Shown piece by piece: positions 7,403-15,206 of a DNA stretch of 35,452 nt. The notes under the pieces are model-generated. The model searched no databases. It had not been told where the DNA came from and saw only the letters and a list, made by a program, of their open reading frames with translations. How positions within the stretch are numbered: the first letter of the stretch is position 1; every line of letters starts with the position of its first letter. The DNA is from a virus: positions 1 to 35,452 of IMG/VR virus record IMGVR_UViG_3300028920_000174. One strand, written 5' to 3'. A program made the translations under genes and the position numbers.

Positions 7403-7435
7403 GGCGTCAACGTGCCAGAGCGGACGCTCAGGGCT

Positions 7436-7458
7436 CAAGTCCAATATCTTTGGACTTG
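7436..7458. promoter_or_regulatory. Palindromic operator candidate between the two divergent late operons
   Basis: A perfect 9-bp inverted repeat, CAAGTCCAA at 7436-7444 and TTGGACTTG at 7450-7458, is separated by 5 bases. It lies in the 141-bp gap between the divergent genes at 7402 (leftward) and 7544 (rightward). This fits an operator for a dimeric HTH protein controlling both operons. The phage encodes several HTH-like proteins. No convincing -35/-10 pair is visible here, so the promoters may need an activator. Confidence 0.45.
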
Positions 7459-7543
7459 CCGCTCAGTCGCACTTCTGGCACGAGTGAACCAGTGCTGTGG
7501 ATCCGAGACCCGACGAAAGGAACACAACAGAGGAACGCGCCCT

Positions 7544-9559
7544 ATGGAGACCGGCACACAGATTCGCACGCTCAAGGTCCCGCGCATTCAGTACCGCGAG
7601 TTCACCGTCATCGGCCGCGGGGACGTGATCGTCGAAGAGTCTACGGACGATACACCGGAGGTGCGGAAGTACCCGCTCACACTCTCGAGCGAGCAGCCTG
7701 TACGGCGCTATGACTGGTGGAACGACGAGTACTACTACGAGGTCCTCTCGCACGAAAATGCCGACGTCGACCTCTCCGTCGCTGAGGCAGGGCTGCCGCT
7801 CCTGAAGTCTCATACTCGACTCCTCCACTCAGGATCCATCGAGGATGTGGAGATCGACGCGCAGCGGAAGGTGCTCCGGGGCAACGCGCGGTTCGCGTCA
7901 ACGCAACTCGGCACCGATGAGGAGACCATGGTCCGCGAGGGCCACACAAAGCGGGTCTCCGTGGGCTATGAGATCCTCGGATACGATCTGCTCTCGCGCG
8001 ATGAGGAGACCGGGATCGCAACCTATCTCACGAGATGGAGGCCGCTCGAGGGTTCGACCGAGCCGCTCCCTGCTGACCAGACCGTGGGCTTCGGGCGCGC
8101 GCGGCCCCAGGACGGTCCCGACGAGAAGAAGACCGCGCGCGCGGAGGAAGGCATCGAGTTCGTGGAAATCGCTGTCGAGGAGGGAGAAGAGCGGCAGGCA
8201 GAACCGCTCGCGAAGGGAGAGAGAAGCATGGGACAGGAACTGAAGCAGGCGGGAGCGCCGGGTACTCCGGAGACGCCGATCGCCGGTGGAGGGGAGGAGC
8301 GAGGTATGCCCGCCAGGGAGAGAAACGCCGAGGTCGCCGATATCCTCGAGATGTGCGAGGCGCACGGCGTAGGCGACCGCGCGGCGGGATGGATCCGCGA
8401 GGGACTGAGCGTCGAGCGGATCCAGCGTGAGATCCTCGGAATCGTGAAGACCCGGGGCGGCGTGGCGCAGCCGCCGGCGGAGTCGCTCGACCTCTCGGCA
8501 AGGGAGGCGAGGAGCTACTCCTACCAGCGCGCGATCAGGATCGCCGCCGGCATGGACCGCCGTGAGGGGTTCGAGGCGGAGATCCACGACGAGCTCGCAA
8601 AGCGCGGAAGCGGCCCGCAGCACAACGGTATCCTCGTGCCGCTCAGGCTGCGCGATGCCCAGGAGCCCACCGAGTACGGCCGGAGAACGCTGGGGATCAC
8701 CGAGCCCGGCACCGGGTCCGTCGTCGGGACACAGCGGCTCGAGTTCATCGACATCCTCCGGAAGAAGGCCCGCTGCCTCGAGTTCGGCGCGCGGTTCCTC
8801 CCCGGCCTCACGGGTGTCGTGATGATGCCCAAGAAGACCGGTGAGGCGACGGTCCAGTGGATGGAGGAGAACCCCGCGGCCGACGCTACCGCCACCGAGC
8901 CGGAGTACGGCTACGTGCTCATGGCGCCGAAGACCATGATCGGGACGGTGCCGATCCCGCGGCAGGTCCTCGCGGTCCAGTCGTTCGATGTCGAGGCCGA
9001 TATCACGAACGACCTCGCCCTCGGGACGAGCCACGCGCTCGATCTGGCTGCGATCCACGGCACAGGAACGAACAAGCAGCCGGCCGGGATCTACTCCGCC
9101 GCCGACGTCCAGTCGAAGGCGATGGGTGGTGTCCCGAGCTACCCGAAGCTCGCTGCCATGGTCGGACAGGTCGCCGACGAGGACGCCGACTTCGGCGCCC
9201 TGGCATGGATGACCACACCGCTCATGGCCGCCAAGCTGCTGGCGACGGTGATCGAGTCCGGCTATCCCAAGTTCATCTGGGACGGCAAGGTCGCCGACGG
9301 CACTATGGTCGGCTACCGCGCGGGGGCGACGAACCAGGTCTCGAAGACACTCGGATCCGGTGCGGACGAACACGGGCTCATCTTCGGGAACTGGAACGAG
9401 CTCGTGATCGGGATGTGGGGCAACGAGGTCGAGCTCGTTGTCGACGTTACGTCCAAGGCGAAGAAGGGCATCATCGATGTCACCTCGTTCGCGATGGGCG
9501 ACGTCGCCATCCGGCACCCCGAGGCGTTCGTCAAGGCGACAGGCGCGAAGACGGCCTAG
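7544..9559 (+). CDS. Prohead protease-major capsid protein fusion (HK97 fold)
   Basis: The protein has 671 residues; ATG 7544 is preceded by AGAGGA. Residues about 1-190 are a serine protease of the HK97 prohead type, with candidate catalytic His90 (LLKSH) and Ser139 (RVSVGYE). Residues about 220-320 form a charged delta-domain/linker region. Residues about 320-671 form the HK97-fold capsid subunit (TVQWMEENPAADATATEPEYGYVLMAPKT, ITNDLALGTSHALDLAAIHGTG, TSFAMGDVAIRHPEAF). An in-frame ATG at 8228 with AAGGGAG upstream could allow separate synthesis of the capsid part. Self-cleavage of the fusion would also yield mature capsid protein. The portal gene lies upstream on the other strand instead of in line. 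Confidence 0.92.
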   Translation: METGTQIRTLKVPRIQYREFTVIGRGDVIVEESTDDTPEVRKYPLTLSSEQPVRRYDWWNDEYYYEVLSHENADVDLSVAEAGLPLLKSHTRLLHSGSIEDVEIDAQRKVLRGNARFASTQLGTDEETMVREGHTKRVSVGYEILGYDLLSRDEETGIATYLTRWRPLEGSTEPLPADQTVGFGRARPQDGPDEKKTARAEEGIEFVEIAVEEGEERQAEPLAKGERSMGQELKQAGAPGTPETPIAGGGEERGMPARERNAEVADILEMCEAHGVGDRAAGWIREGLSVERIQREILGIVKTRGGVAQPPAESLDLSAREARSYSYQRAIRIAAGMDRREGFEAEIHDELAKRGSGPQHNGILVPLRLRDAQEPTEYGRRTLGITEPGTGSVVGTQRLEFIDILRKKARCLEFGARFLPGLTGVVMMPKKTGEATVQWMEENPAADATATEPEYGYVLMAPKTMIGTVPIPRQVLAVQSFDVEADITNDLALGTSHALDLAAIHGTGTNKQPAGIYSAADVQSKAMGGVPSYPKLAAMVGQVADEDADFGALAWMTTPLMAAKLLATVIESGYPKFIWDGKVADGTMVGYRAGATNQVSKTLGSGADEHGLIFGNWNELVIGMWGNEVELVVDVTSKAKKGIIDVTSFAMGDVAIRHPEAFVKATGAKTA

Positions 9560-9592
9560 ACGCAGCAGAGCCGCTGGCAGAGGGAGGAGACG

Positions 9593-9925
9593 ATGCCCGG
9601 CACGGGCACGATGAGAGTGAAGGTGACAACGGGGCACTGTCTCGGCGGCGCCGGGAACGACGTCTATCCCGACCAGGTCCTGGAGGCCCCGGGCGACATC
9701 AGTCTGGAAAAGGCCAGGCACATGGTTCGCATCGGGTACGCCGTGCGGCTGCCGGACGAGGCGCCGGCGCAGCCCTCCGGGGCAGCCGTGGAGGTGCGGG
9801 ATCCGGTTCCCGAGCATGGGGACCCCGAGATCCAAACGCCTGAGAGGACACAGAAGCCCCGGGGCAAGACGAAGAACCCGGCGGCGGCAAAGAGCCGGAA
9901 GAAGAAGGGAAGGAGCACGGGATGA
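9593..9925 (+). CDS. Small head-module protein with basic tail
   Basis: The protein has 110 residues, with GGGAGGAG just before ATG 9593. The first 60 residues look like a small beta domain often encoded after capsid genes (MRVKVTTGHCLGG..., ISLEKARHMVRIGYAVRL). The last 35 residues are very rich in Lys, Arg, Pro and Gln and end in SRKKKGR, which may contact DNA inside the head. It overlaps the next gene by 4 bp (ATGA). The role is inferred from position. Confidence 0.6.
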   Translation: MPGTGTMRVKVTTGHCLGGAGNDVYPDQVLEAPGDISLEKARHMVRIGYAVRLPDEAPAQPSGAAVEVRDPVPEHGDPEIQTPERTQKPRGKTKNPAAAKSRKKKGRSTG

Positions 9926-10302
9926 ACCCATACATCGTGCTGAGCCAGGGGCATGCCCTCGTTCTCGCGCCCGCCGGCACCTACGATGAGACGGACGCCG
10001 AGCAGACCGGCATCGACGTGCAGGACTACGACGGCGTCGCGCTCTTCATCCTGAACGCGAGCGCCGGCACAGGCACGACTCCGACGCTCGATGTGACGAT
10101 CGAGGAATCGGCGGACGACTCGACGTACACGGCAGTCACGGGCGGAGCCTTCACGCAGGTGACGGACACGGCGGCCGTGGAAGCGATCGCCCTGAACGTG
10201 GGGAACCTGAAGCGCTACGTCCGCGTCACCATCGACATCGGCGGGACGACACCGGACTTCTTCCTCGCCGCCGAGTTCGTGGGGATGAAGAAGGCGAGCT
10301 GA
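9922..10302 (+). CDS. Predicted head decoration-type protein
   Basis: The protein has 126 residues and is translationally coupled to the previous gene (ATGA). It reads as a single beta-sandwich: DYDGVALFILNASAGTGTTPTLDVTIEESADDSTYTAV, then LKRYVRVTIDI and FFLAAEFVG. This TLDVTIEESADDSTY-type strand arrangement is common in phage head proteins found just downstream of the major capsid gene. A capsid-stabilising role is the likeliest reading. Confidence 0.6.
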   Translation: MNPYIVLSQGHALVLAPAGTYDETDAEQTGIDVQDYDGVALFILNASAGTGTTPTLDVTIEESADDSTYTAVTGGAFTQVTDTAAVEAIALNVGNLKRYVRVTIDIGGTTPDFFLAAEFVGMKKAS

Positions 10303-10303
10303 C

Positions 10304-10615
10304 GTGACGGGAACGCTGGGCGAGACTGACATCGAGGCGATGCTCGCGGATCTCGCCGACGCCGAAGGCGCGGTCGAAGTGCGGTTCGGATCGACCTCCG
10401 TCCTGGGCCTCTTCGATCGCGCCTCGGCGGAACTGTTCGCCGGAGAGATGCCAACACTCGTCGCCGATTCCGAGGGCGTCCACGTGAAGGCTGGGAGCCT
10501 GCCGGGACTCGCAGCGGGAGCAGCGATCATTGTCGGAGGGGCCGACTACAAGGTGCTGAAGATCCTCGCACACGGAGACGGCGCGATGGAATGGATCGCG
10601 CTGACGAGCCCATGA
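10304..10615 (+). CDS. Head-tail joining protein
   Basis: The protein has 103 residues from GTG 10304, which follows the previous TGA by one base. The pattern matches small head-tail connectors of the lambda FII/Gifsy type: an N-terminal helix, a strand block around EVRFGSTSVLGLFD, a central VHVKAGSLPGLAAGAAIIVGGADYKV turn and a C-terminal GAMEWIALT strand. It would cap the portal complex so tails can attach. It overlaps the following gene by 4 bp. Confidence 0.65.
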   Translation: MTGTLGETDIEAMLADLADAEGAVEVRFGSTSVLGLFDRASAELFAGEMPTLVADSEGVHVKAGSLPGLAAGAAIIVGGADYKVLKILAHGDGAMEWIALTSP

Positions 10616-11103
10616 GCACTATCCGGGAGCAGATCGTCGCCGCAGTCCACACGGCGCTGAATACAGAGCGACCCGCGGGCATCCCGGAGACGGTCCGGAC
10701 GCGCGTGGAATCGCCCGGCCCGGATGCGCTTCCGGTATTGACCGTCTACCAGGGGCGCGAAGTCGTGTCGCCGAAACACGCGGAGAAGGCAGATCCCGGG
10801 CGCGGCGAGAGGATGGCGATCCGCGGCGATATCGTCAACCGGAAGGTCGATGTGAACTTCGAGGTCCTGGTCAAGGCCGGGAAGGACGATCCGCCGGCCG
10901 ATCAGGCCGCGGATCCATACCTCGCGTGGGCGGTGAGGTCGATCATCGGAGCGGGGAGATTCGGTGGGCTTGCGAGACGTCCCGCAGAAGAGCAGGGGAC
11001 GCAGTTCAGCTATGAGCAGGCCGACTTCTCCTACTGCAGAGCGACGACGACATTCAGGATCGAGTATCAATCGAAAACGGACGACGCCGAGCAGCTGAAG
11101 TAG
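10612..11103 (+). CDS. Tail completion/minor tail protein (gpU-like)
   Basis: The protein has 163 residues and is coupled to the upstream gene by ATGA. The N-terminal helix (IREQIVAAVHTAL) followed by LPVLTVYQG, DVNFEVLVKAGKDD, DPYLAWAVRSIIGAG and a C-terminal ATTTFRIEYQSKTDD is the layout of tail terminator/minor tail U proteins. It lies between the head-tail joiner and the tail tube gene, which is where that gene normally lies. Confidence 0.65.
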   Translation: MSTIREQIVAAVHTALNTERPAGIPETVRTRVESPGPDALPVLTVYQGREVVSPKHAEKADPGRGERMAIRGDIVNRKVDVNFEVLVKAGKDDPPADQAADPYLAWAVRSIIGAGRFGGLARRPAEEQGTQFSYEQADFSYCRATTTFRIEYQSKTDDAEQLK

Positions 11104-11149
11104 GCGTGCGATCCGCAAGCAGTCGGGCCATGCGCCACGGAGGATGACG

Positions 11150-11917
11150 ATGCCCTACACGAACAACCCCGATGAGTACTACATCGGCAAAGGAAGGGTC
11201 TGGATCGACGTCCTGGATGCGGACGGCGCCCGGACAGGCGAGCGCTACCTCGGGAATACGCCGTCATTCGAGCTCACGCCGACCTCCGAGAAGCTGGACC
11301 ACTTCTCCGCGGCCACGGCGGAAGCCGAGCTCGACAGCTCCATCGTCACGAGATCGCAGACGAGCATCCGGATCGTCGCTGACGAGTTCTCGAAAGAGAA
11401 CCTCGCGATCGCCTTCATGGGCGACAACTCGTCACTGACGCAGACCGCCGACTCCGTGGAAGCCGAAGCGATCAGTGGCGTGGTACAGGATCGCTGGTAT
11501 GAGCTCGCCTACAGACAGGTCAGCAACGTCGTCGTGACGGGGCCGTCGGGAACGCCGACCTACGATCTGACGGACGACTACCTCGTCGATGCGGAGACCG
11601 GACGGATCTACATCGTTGCCGGAGGCGGCATCACCGACGACTCGGATCTCGAGGTCGACTACGACTACGATGATCTCGCTCTGCAGACGACGCGGGCCAT
11701 CACGAACACGACGCTGCGGGCCTTCATCCGGTTCATCAGCGATCCCGCGGAGGGCCGCAAGCGGGAGTTCCAGATCTGGAAGGCGACCCTCCGGGCGGAC
11801 GGCGCCATCGGTCTCATCACCGAGGAATGGGGCCAGATCAGCCTTCTCGGTGAGGTCGAGTCCGACGCGGCGAACCACCCGAACGAGCCGCACATGCGGA
11901 TCATCGATCTGGAGTAG
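11150..11917 (+). CDS. Major tail tube protein
   Basis: The protein has 255 residues; ATG 11150 is 7 bases after GGAGG (an ATG at 11144 is too close). It forms the stacked rings of the long tail tube. The N-terminus (YIGKGRVWIDVLDADG..., RYLGNTPSFELTPTSEKLDHFS) is typical of siphophage tail tube proteins. It is followed by an inserted domain (about residues 100-190, with PTYDLTDDYLVDAETGRIYIVAGG) and a return to the tube fold (AFIRFISDPAEGRKREFQIWKATLRADGAIGLI). The tail chaperone genes follow at once. Confidence 0.85.
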   Translation: MPYTNNPDEYYIGKGRVWIDVLDADGARTGERYLGNTPSFELTPTSEKLDHFSAATAEAELDSSIVTRSQTSIRIVADEFSKENLAIAFMGDNSSLTQTADSVEAEAISGVVQDRWYELAYRQVSNVVVTGPSGTPTYDLTDDYLVDAETGRIYIVAGGGITDDSDLEVDYDYDDLALQTTRAITNTTLRAFIRFISDPAEGRKREFQIWKATLRADGAIGLITEEWGQISLLGEVESDAANHPNEPHMRIIDLE

Positions 11918-11919
11918 CC

Positions 11920-12399
11920 ATGGCGGAGAGGCACGACATCGCGGGCCGGACGTTTCTTGAGATCGAGGACTCCACGATCGAGCAGGACCTGGCTTTCCAG
12001 GCGCTGGTGAAGGAGGCGGGGCTCGACTCGCTCGAGCTCCGCCCCGGGCAGTCGCCGGAGTCCTTCGCCTCCGAGCTTCTCGACGGGCTGGTGCGGAGCC
12101 GGACGAGTCTGAAGATGCTCGGCTGTCTTCTGATTCCCGCGGACAAGGTGCCGCTCCAGCGCAGGCGCATCAATCCCGGAGAAGCCTGGACGCCGGAGGT
12201 CGCCGAGGAGACGACACGCTTCCTCGGCGCATGCATGGACCCGCGCGACAAGGCTCGGATCAGAAACCTAATCCTGAGCCTGCTCCTGGGTTTTTTCGGG
12301 TCCGGCGCCGACTCCTCGCCGACTTCAATGACATCCTCCAGGAGAGCGGCGCCCGTGACGAGCCCGAGTCTGACAGGTATGGCGCCTGGACCGAGCTAG
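11920..12399 (+). CDS. Tail assembly chaperone, G-like (zero-frame product)
   Basis: The protein has 159 residues and starts 2 bp after the tail tube stop. By position it equals lambda gpG: a helical protein binding the tape measure during tail assembly (ESFASELLDGLVRSRTSLKMLG...). The last 35 residues after the slippery site are low-complexity Ser/Pro/Thr sequence, as expected where most ribosomes simply read on to a nearby stop. A -1 shift at 12288-12297 gives the longer G-T product. Confidence 0.8.
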   Translation: MAERHDIAGRTFLEIEDSTIEQDLAFQALVKEAGLDSLELRPGQSPESFASELLDGLVRSRTSLKMLGCLLIPADKVPLQRRRINPGEAWTPEVAEETTRFLGACMDPRDKARIRNLILSLLLGFFGSGADSSPTSMTSSRRAAPVTSPSLTGMAPGPS

Positions 12400-12635
12400 T
12401 CATCGAGCTCGCCGATGGTGATCTCGACCGCGCTGAGCGCGTCGTGCGATGGCCGTTGCGCGACGCGCTTGTCTGCTATCGGCGCAGGGTCAAGAGAGCG
12501 GTCCTCGATCAGTACTACCATGAGGATCTCGTCTGGGCGGTCCTCGCGCCCTATGCCAAGAGGAGATCCATGGCACGCCGGCCCGAGCTGCCGGCGCTTC
12601 TGAGAGGACGCCCACGGCATGGCAGGCAAACCTGA
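11920..12635 (+). CDS. Tail assembly chaperone G-T fusion made by -1 frameshift
   Basis: The zero frame is read to the GGGTTTTTTC site at 12288-12297, then the -1 frame continues to TGA at 12635, giving about 238 residues. The T part begins RVRRRLLADFNDILQES and is helical with many charged residues (DQYYHEDLVWAVLAPYAKRR). Neither part of the -1 frame upstream of the site looks coding, which supports frameshifting over an independent gene. This arrangement is conserved in long-tailed phages; both products escort the tape measure. Confidence 0.85.
12288..12297 (+). promoter_or_regulatory. -1 ribosomal slippery site
   Basis: GGGTTTTTTC holds two overlapping X XXY YYZ heptamers in the correct zero frame: G GGT TTT and T TTT TTC. 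After slippage the -1 frame reads GGG TTT TTT CGG and stays open for 339 more bases. The position, between the tail tube and tape measure genes, is where this site occurs in other siphophages. Confidence 0.88.
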
Positions 12636-15204
12636 CGTCAGGGTCAAGCTCTCAGCTGAAGGCGTCGCTGAGGTCGTCGCGGCGCTGAAGAAGATCCAGT
12701 CCGAGGGACAGCGGGCGACTGTCAAACCCCGTCAGAGCTTCCTCGGCTTCAACAACGTCCTCGGTGCCACGAAGAACCTCCTCGGTGGGCTTGGGATCGC
12801 GCTCGGGATCAACCAGTTCCGGAGCTTCATCCAGCGGTCCGTCGATGCGGCCGATTCCATCAATAAGACCGGCGCCAAGATCGGTGCCACGACCGAAAAC
12901 CTCTCCGCCCTCCAGCTCGTTGCGCGCACCGCCGACTCAACACTCGAATCCGTGGCCGCGGCCATCGTGCGCATGAACAAGAACCTCGGTGACGCCGCAG
13001 CAGGGGTGCCTACAGCGATCGGCTACATGAAGGACCTCGGAGTCGAGCTCGATGATATCCGGGGGCTGGATGCCGTCGAGGTGTTCGCTCTCATCTCGAA
13101 GAAGCTCATGGAAATCGAGGACCCGCTGGTCCGCGATCGCGTCGCCCTGGGCCTCTTCGGCCGTGCCGGCGCACAGGTGAAGCCGACGATGCAGGCCCTC
13201 GCAGATGAAGGACTTGGAAGCGTGATCGAGCGCGCCCGCGAGCTCGGGATCCTTCTGGATCATGATGTCGCGGCTGCGTCTGAGCGCATCAAGGATGACC
13301 TCGAGATCCTCGCGATGCAGTCCGAGGCACTCGGCGCACGGTTCATGGCAGGGTTCGGACCGGAGGCGTCCCAGGCACTCCAGGTCCTGTCCGGCGATCT
13401 ATCGAAGACGACAGACGACTGGCGCGAGGCGGGCGAGGCGATCGGGAAGGTCGTCAAGTGGGTCGTGGCCGTCGTTGCGACGGGGTTTGATCTCGTCGGC
13501 TCCTGGATCGGGTTCATGATGACCTCGCTTGTATCTCTGAGCTCGATCGTCAGCAAGGCGATGCAGTTCGACTTCAGGGGCGCCAAGCAGGAGCTCCAGA
13601 CGTTCGAGCGTTGGTTCGGACGCGAATGGAAGGATCTGAAGGAGCGCGTCGGCAATCGCTTCGAGCTCGCGATCTCCACGTCACCGGAGGCAGAGGGCGG
13701 AGAGCCGAGGACGGCCAGGACCGGCGAAGGAGGCCAGGATCCGGCGGAGCTCGCCGCGAAGCGAGCTCAGGCGCTCCAGACGGCGCTCGACCGGGAGCTT
13801 TCCATAACGAAGAGCGCGACGAGTCTCAAGACCGCCGCGGAGAAGCGGGCGTTCGAGGAAGGACTCAAGGATGTCGAGTCGCATTACGCCGACCGCCGGG
13901 CGATCGTTGACGCCGCCTACGACGACGAGGTGCGCGTTCTCGCAGAGAAGCGGGCGCTGCTCGATGACATCACGGACCCCGGCCGGCGTTTGCAGGAAGA
14001 GAAGAAGATCGACCTGGAGCTCGCGAGGGCGAGGCTCGAGCATGAGAACGCGATTGGTGAGATCCTCTTCGAGGAGCGTCAGACGGTCCGCGATCTTGCG
14101 AAGGAACGGCTCGGCATCGAGCAGAAGATCCTGGAAGCGCAGGGGAAGCGGACGGAGGCGCAGAGGCTCGGGTTCGAGGAGGAGTTGCGCCAGGCCGATC
14201 TGATCCTGCGGAAGCGCGGAGCATCGGATGCTGAGCGCGAGGCTACGCTCCGACGCCTCCGGCAGGTGCTGGAGGCGGGCGCGGACTTCGAGGACGCCAA
14301 GGCAGATGCCGAAGCGGCACTGCACGAATACGACGCGGCGCGGGCTGAGATCGAGGCGCGAGCCGCTGCCGGCCTCATCACGCAGTACGAAGCAGAGACC
14401 GAGATACTGGCGATCGAGCAGGGGCGCCTGGGCACACTCGCGCAGCTCGCCGAAGCACTCGAGGCGGCGGCCCTGGCCACCGGTGATCCGGAGAAGATCG
14501 CTCAGGCCCGGGAGTTCGCGGCATCGGTGCGAGAGATCGGCATGTCGGTCGAAGCCTCGACGTCGGCCTTCGGCGAGTTCCGGAAGACGGCCCTGGAATC
14601 CGCGACTGGCGCCATCACAGACTTTCTCGATTCAGGCATCAGCAAGGCGACCACGCTGAGGGGGGTCTTCAAGAATCTCGCGAGCTCGATCATCGGGGAC
14701 CTGAGAAGGATCGCAGCCCAGATGCTGGCGCAGAAGTTCATGGGGCTCTTCGGTGGGCTCTTCTCCGGGGGAGGCGAGATCGGAGCAGATTTCATCGGGC
14801 CGCCCGTCGCCGGGAAGGCCGGGGGAGGGCTTTTGCATGGGCCCGGTACTGATACCTCAGACTCCATTCTGATCCGGGCGTCACGCATGGAGTACCTCGT
14901 GAAGGCGGCCTCGGTGCGCCAGCCGGGCGTCTTGCCCGTGCTCGAGGCGATCAACGCGCATGGAGCGCGGGCACTCACGACGTCACCGGTCATCGCCGAT
15001 ATCGATGAGGTGGCTCATTTCGCGCAGGGCGGACTCGTCGGAAGCGCAGGGGCGGAGGGCGGCGGCACACTGAACGGCCGGCTGCTCCTGGGCCTCGAGG
15101 ATGGTCTCGTTCTCAGAGACATGGAGAGTCCGCAGGGCCAGCGCATCATGGTCCAGGCGCTCGCGAAACACCGACGGGCGGCTCGAGCCGCATTGGGGAT
15201 CTGA
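12619..15204 (+). CDS. Tail tape measure protein
   Basis: The protein has 861 residues. It sets tail length and is later ejected with the DNA. ATG 12619 lies 17 bp inside the T frame. The N-terminal domain resembles lambda-like tape measures (GIALGINQFRSFIQRSVDAADSINKTGAKIG). There is a hydrophobic stretch at about residues 275-310 (KVVKWVVAVVATGFDLVGSW), then a long charged coiled-coil region at about 380-640. The C-terminal domain is lambda H-like (TTLRGVFKNLASSIIGDLRRIAAQM, MGLFGGLFSGGGEIG). At this length the family rule of about 1.5 angstrom per residue would predict a tail near 130 nm. Confidence 0.92.
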   Translation: MAGKPDVRVKLSAEGVAEVVAALKKIQSEGQRATVKPRQSFLGFNNVLGATKNLLGGLGIALGINQFRSFIQRSVDAADSINKTGAKIGATTENLSALQLVARTADSTLESVAAAIVRMNKNLGDAAAGVPTAIGYMKDLGVELDDIRGLDAVEVFALISKKLMEIEDPLVRDRVALGLFGRAGAQVKPTMQALADEGLGSVIERARELGILLDHDVAAASERIKDDLEILAMQSEALGARFMAGFGPEASQALQVLSGDLSKTTDDWREAGEAIGKVVKWVVAVVATGFDLVGSWIGFMMTSLVSLSSIVSKAMQFDFRGAKQELQTFERWFGREWKDLKERVGNRFELAISTSPEAEGGEPRTARTGEGGQDPAELAAKRAQALQTALDRELSITKSATSLKTAAEKRAFEEGLKDVESHYADRRAIVDAAYDDEVRVLAEKRALLDDITDPGRRLQEEKKIDLELARARLEHENAIGEILFEERQTVRDLAKERLGIEQKILEAQGKRTEAQRLGFEEELRQADLILRKRGASDAEREATLRRLRQVLEAGADFEDAKADAEAALHEYDAARAEIEARAAAGLITQYEAETEILAIEQGRLGTLAQLAEALEAAALATGDPEKIAQAREFAASVREIGMSVEASTSAFGEFRKTALESATGAITDFLDSGISKATTLRGVFKNLASSIIGDLRRIAAQMLAQKFMGLFGGLFSGGGEIGADFIGPPVAGKAGGGLLHGPGTDTSDSILIRASRMEYLVKAASVRQPGVLPVLEAINAHGARALTTSPVIADIDEVAHFAQGGLVGSAGAEGGGTLNGRLLLGLEDGLVLRDMESPQGQRIMVQALAKHRRAARAALGI

Positions 15205-15206
15205 CG

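Noticed and set aside
7454-7500. Sigma54-type promoter (TGGCAC near 7473)
   Set aside because: The -12 TTGC element is missing at the required spacing.
7898-9931. 677-codon minus-strand frame opposite the capsid gene
   Set aside because: It is antisense to an unmistakable HK97 protease-capsid gene. The product is Arg/His/Leu-rich with no motifs.
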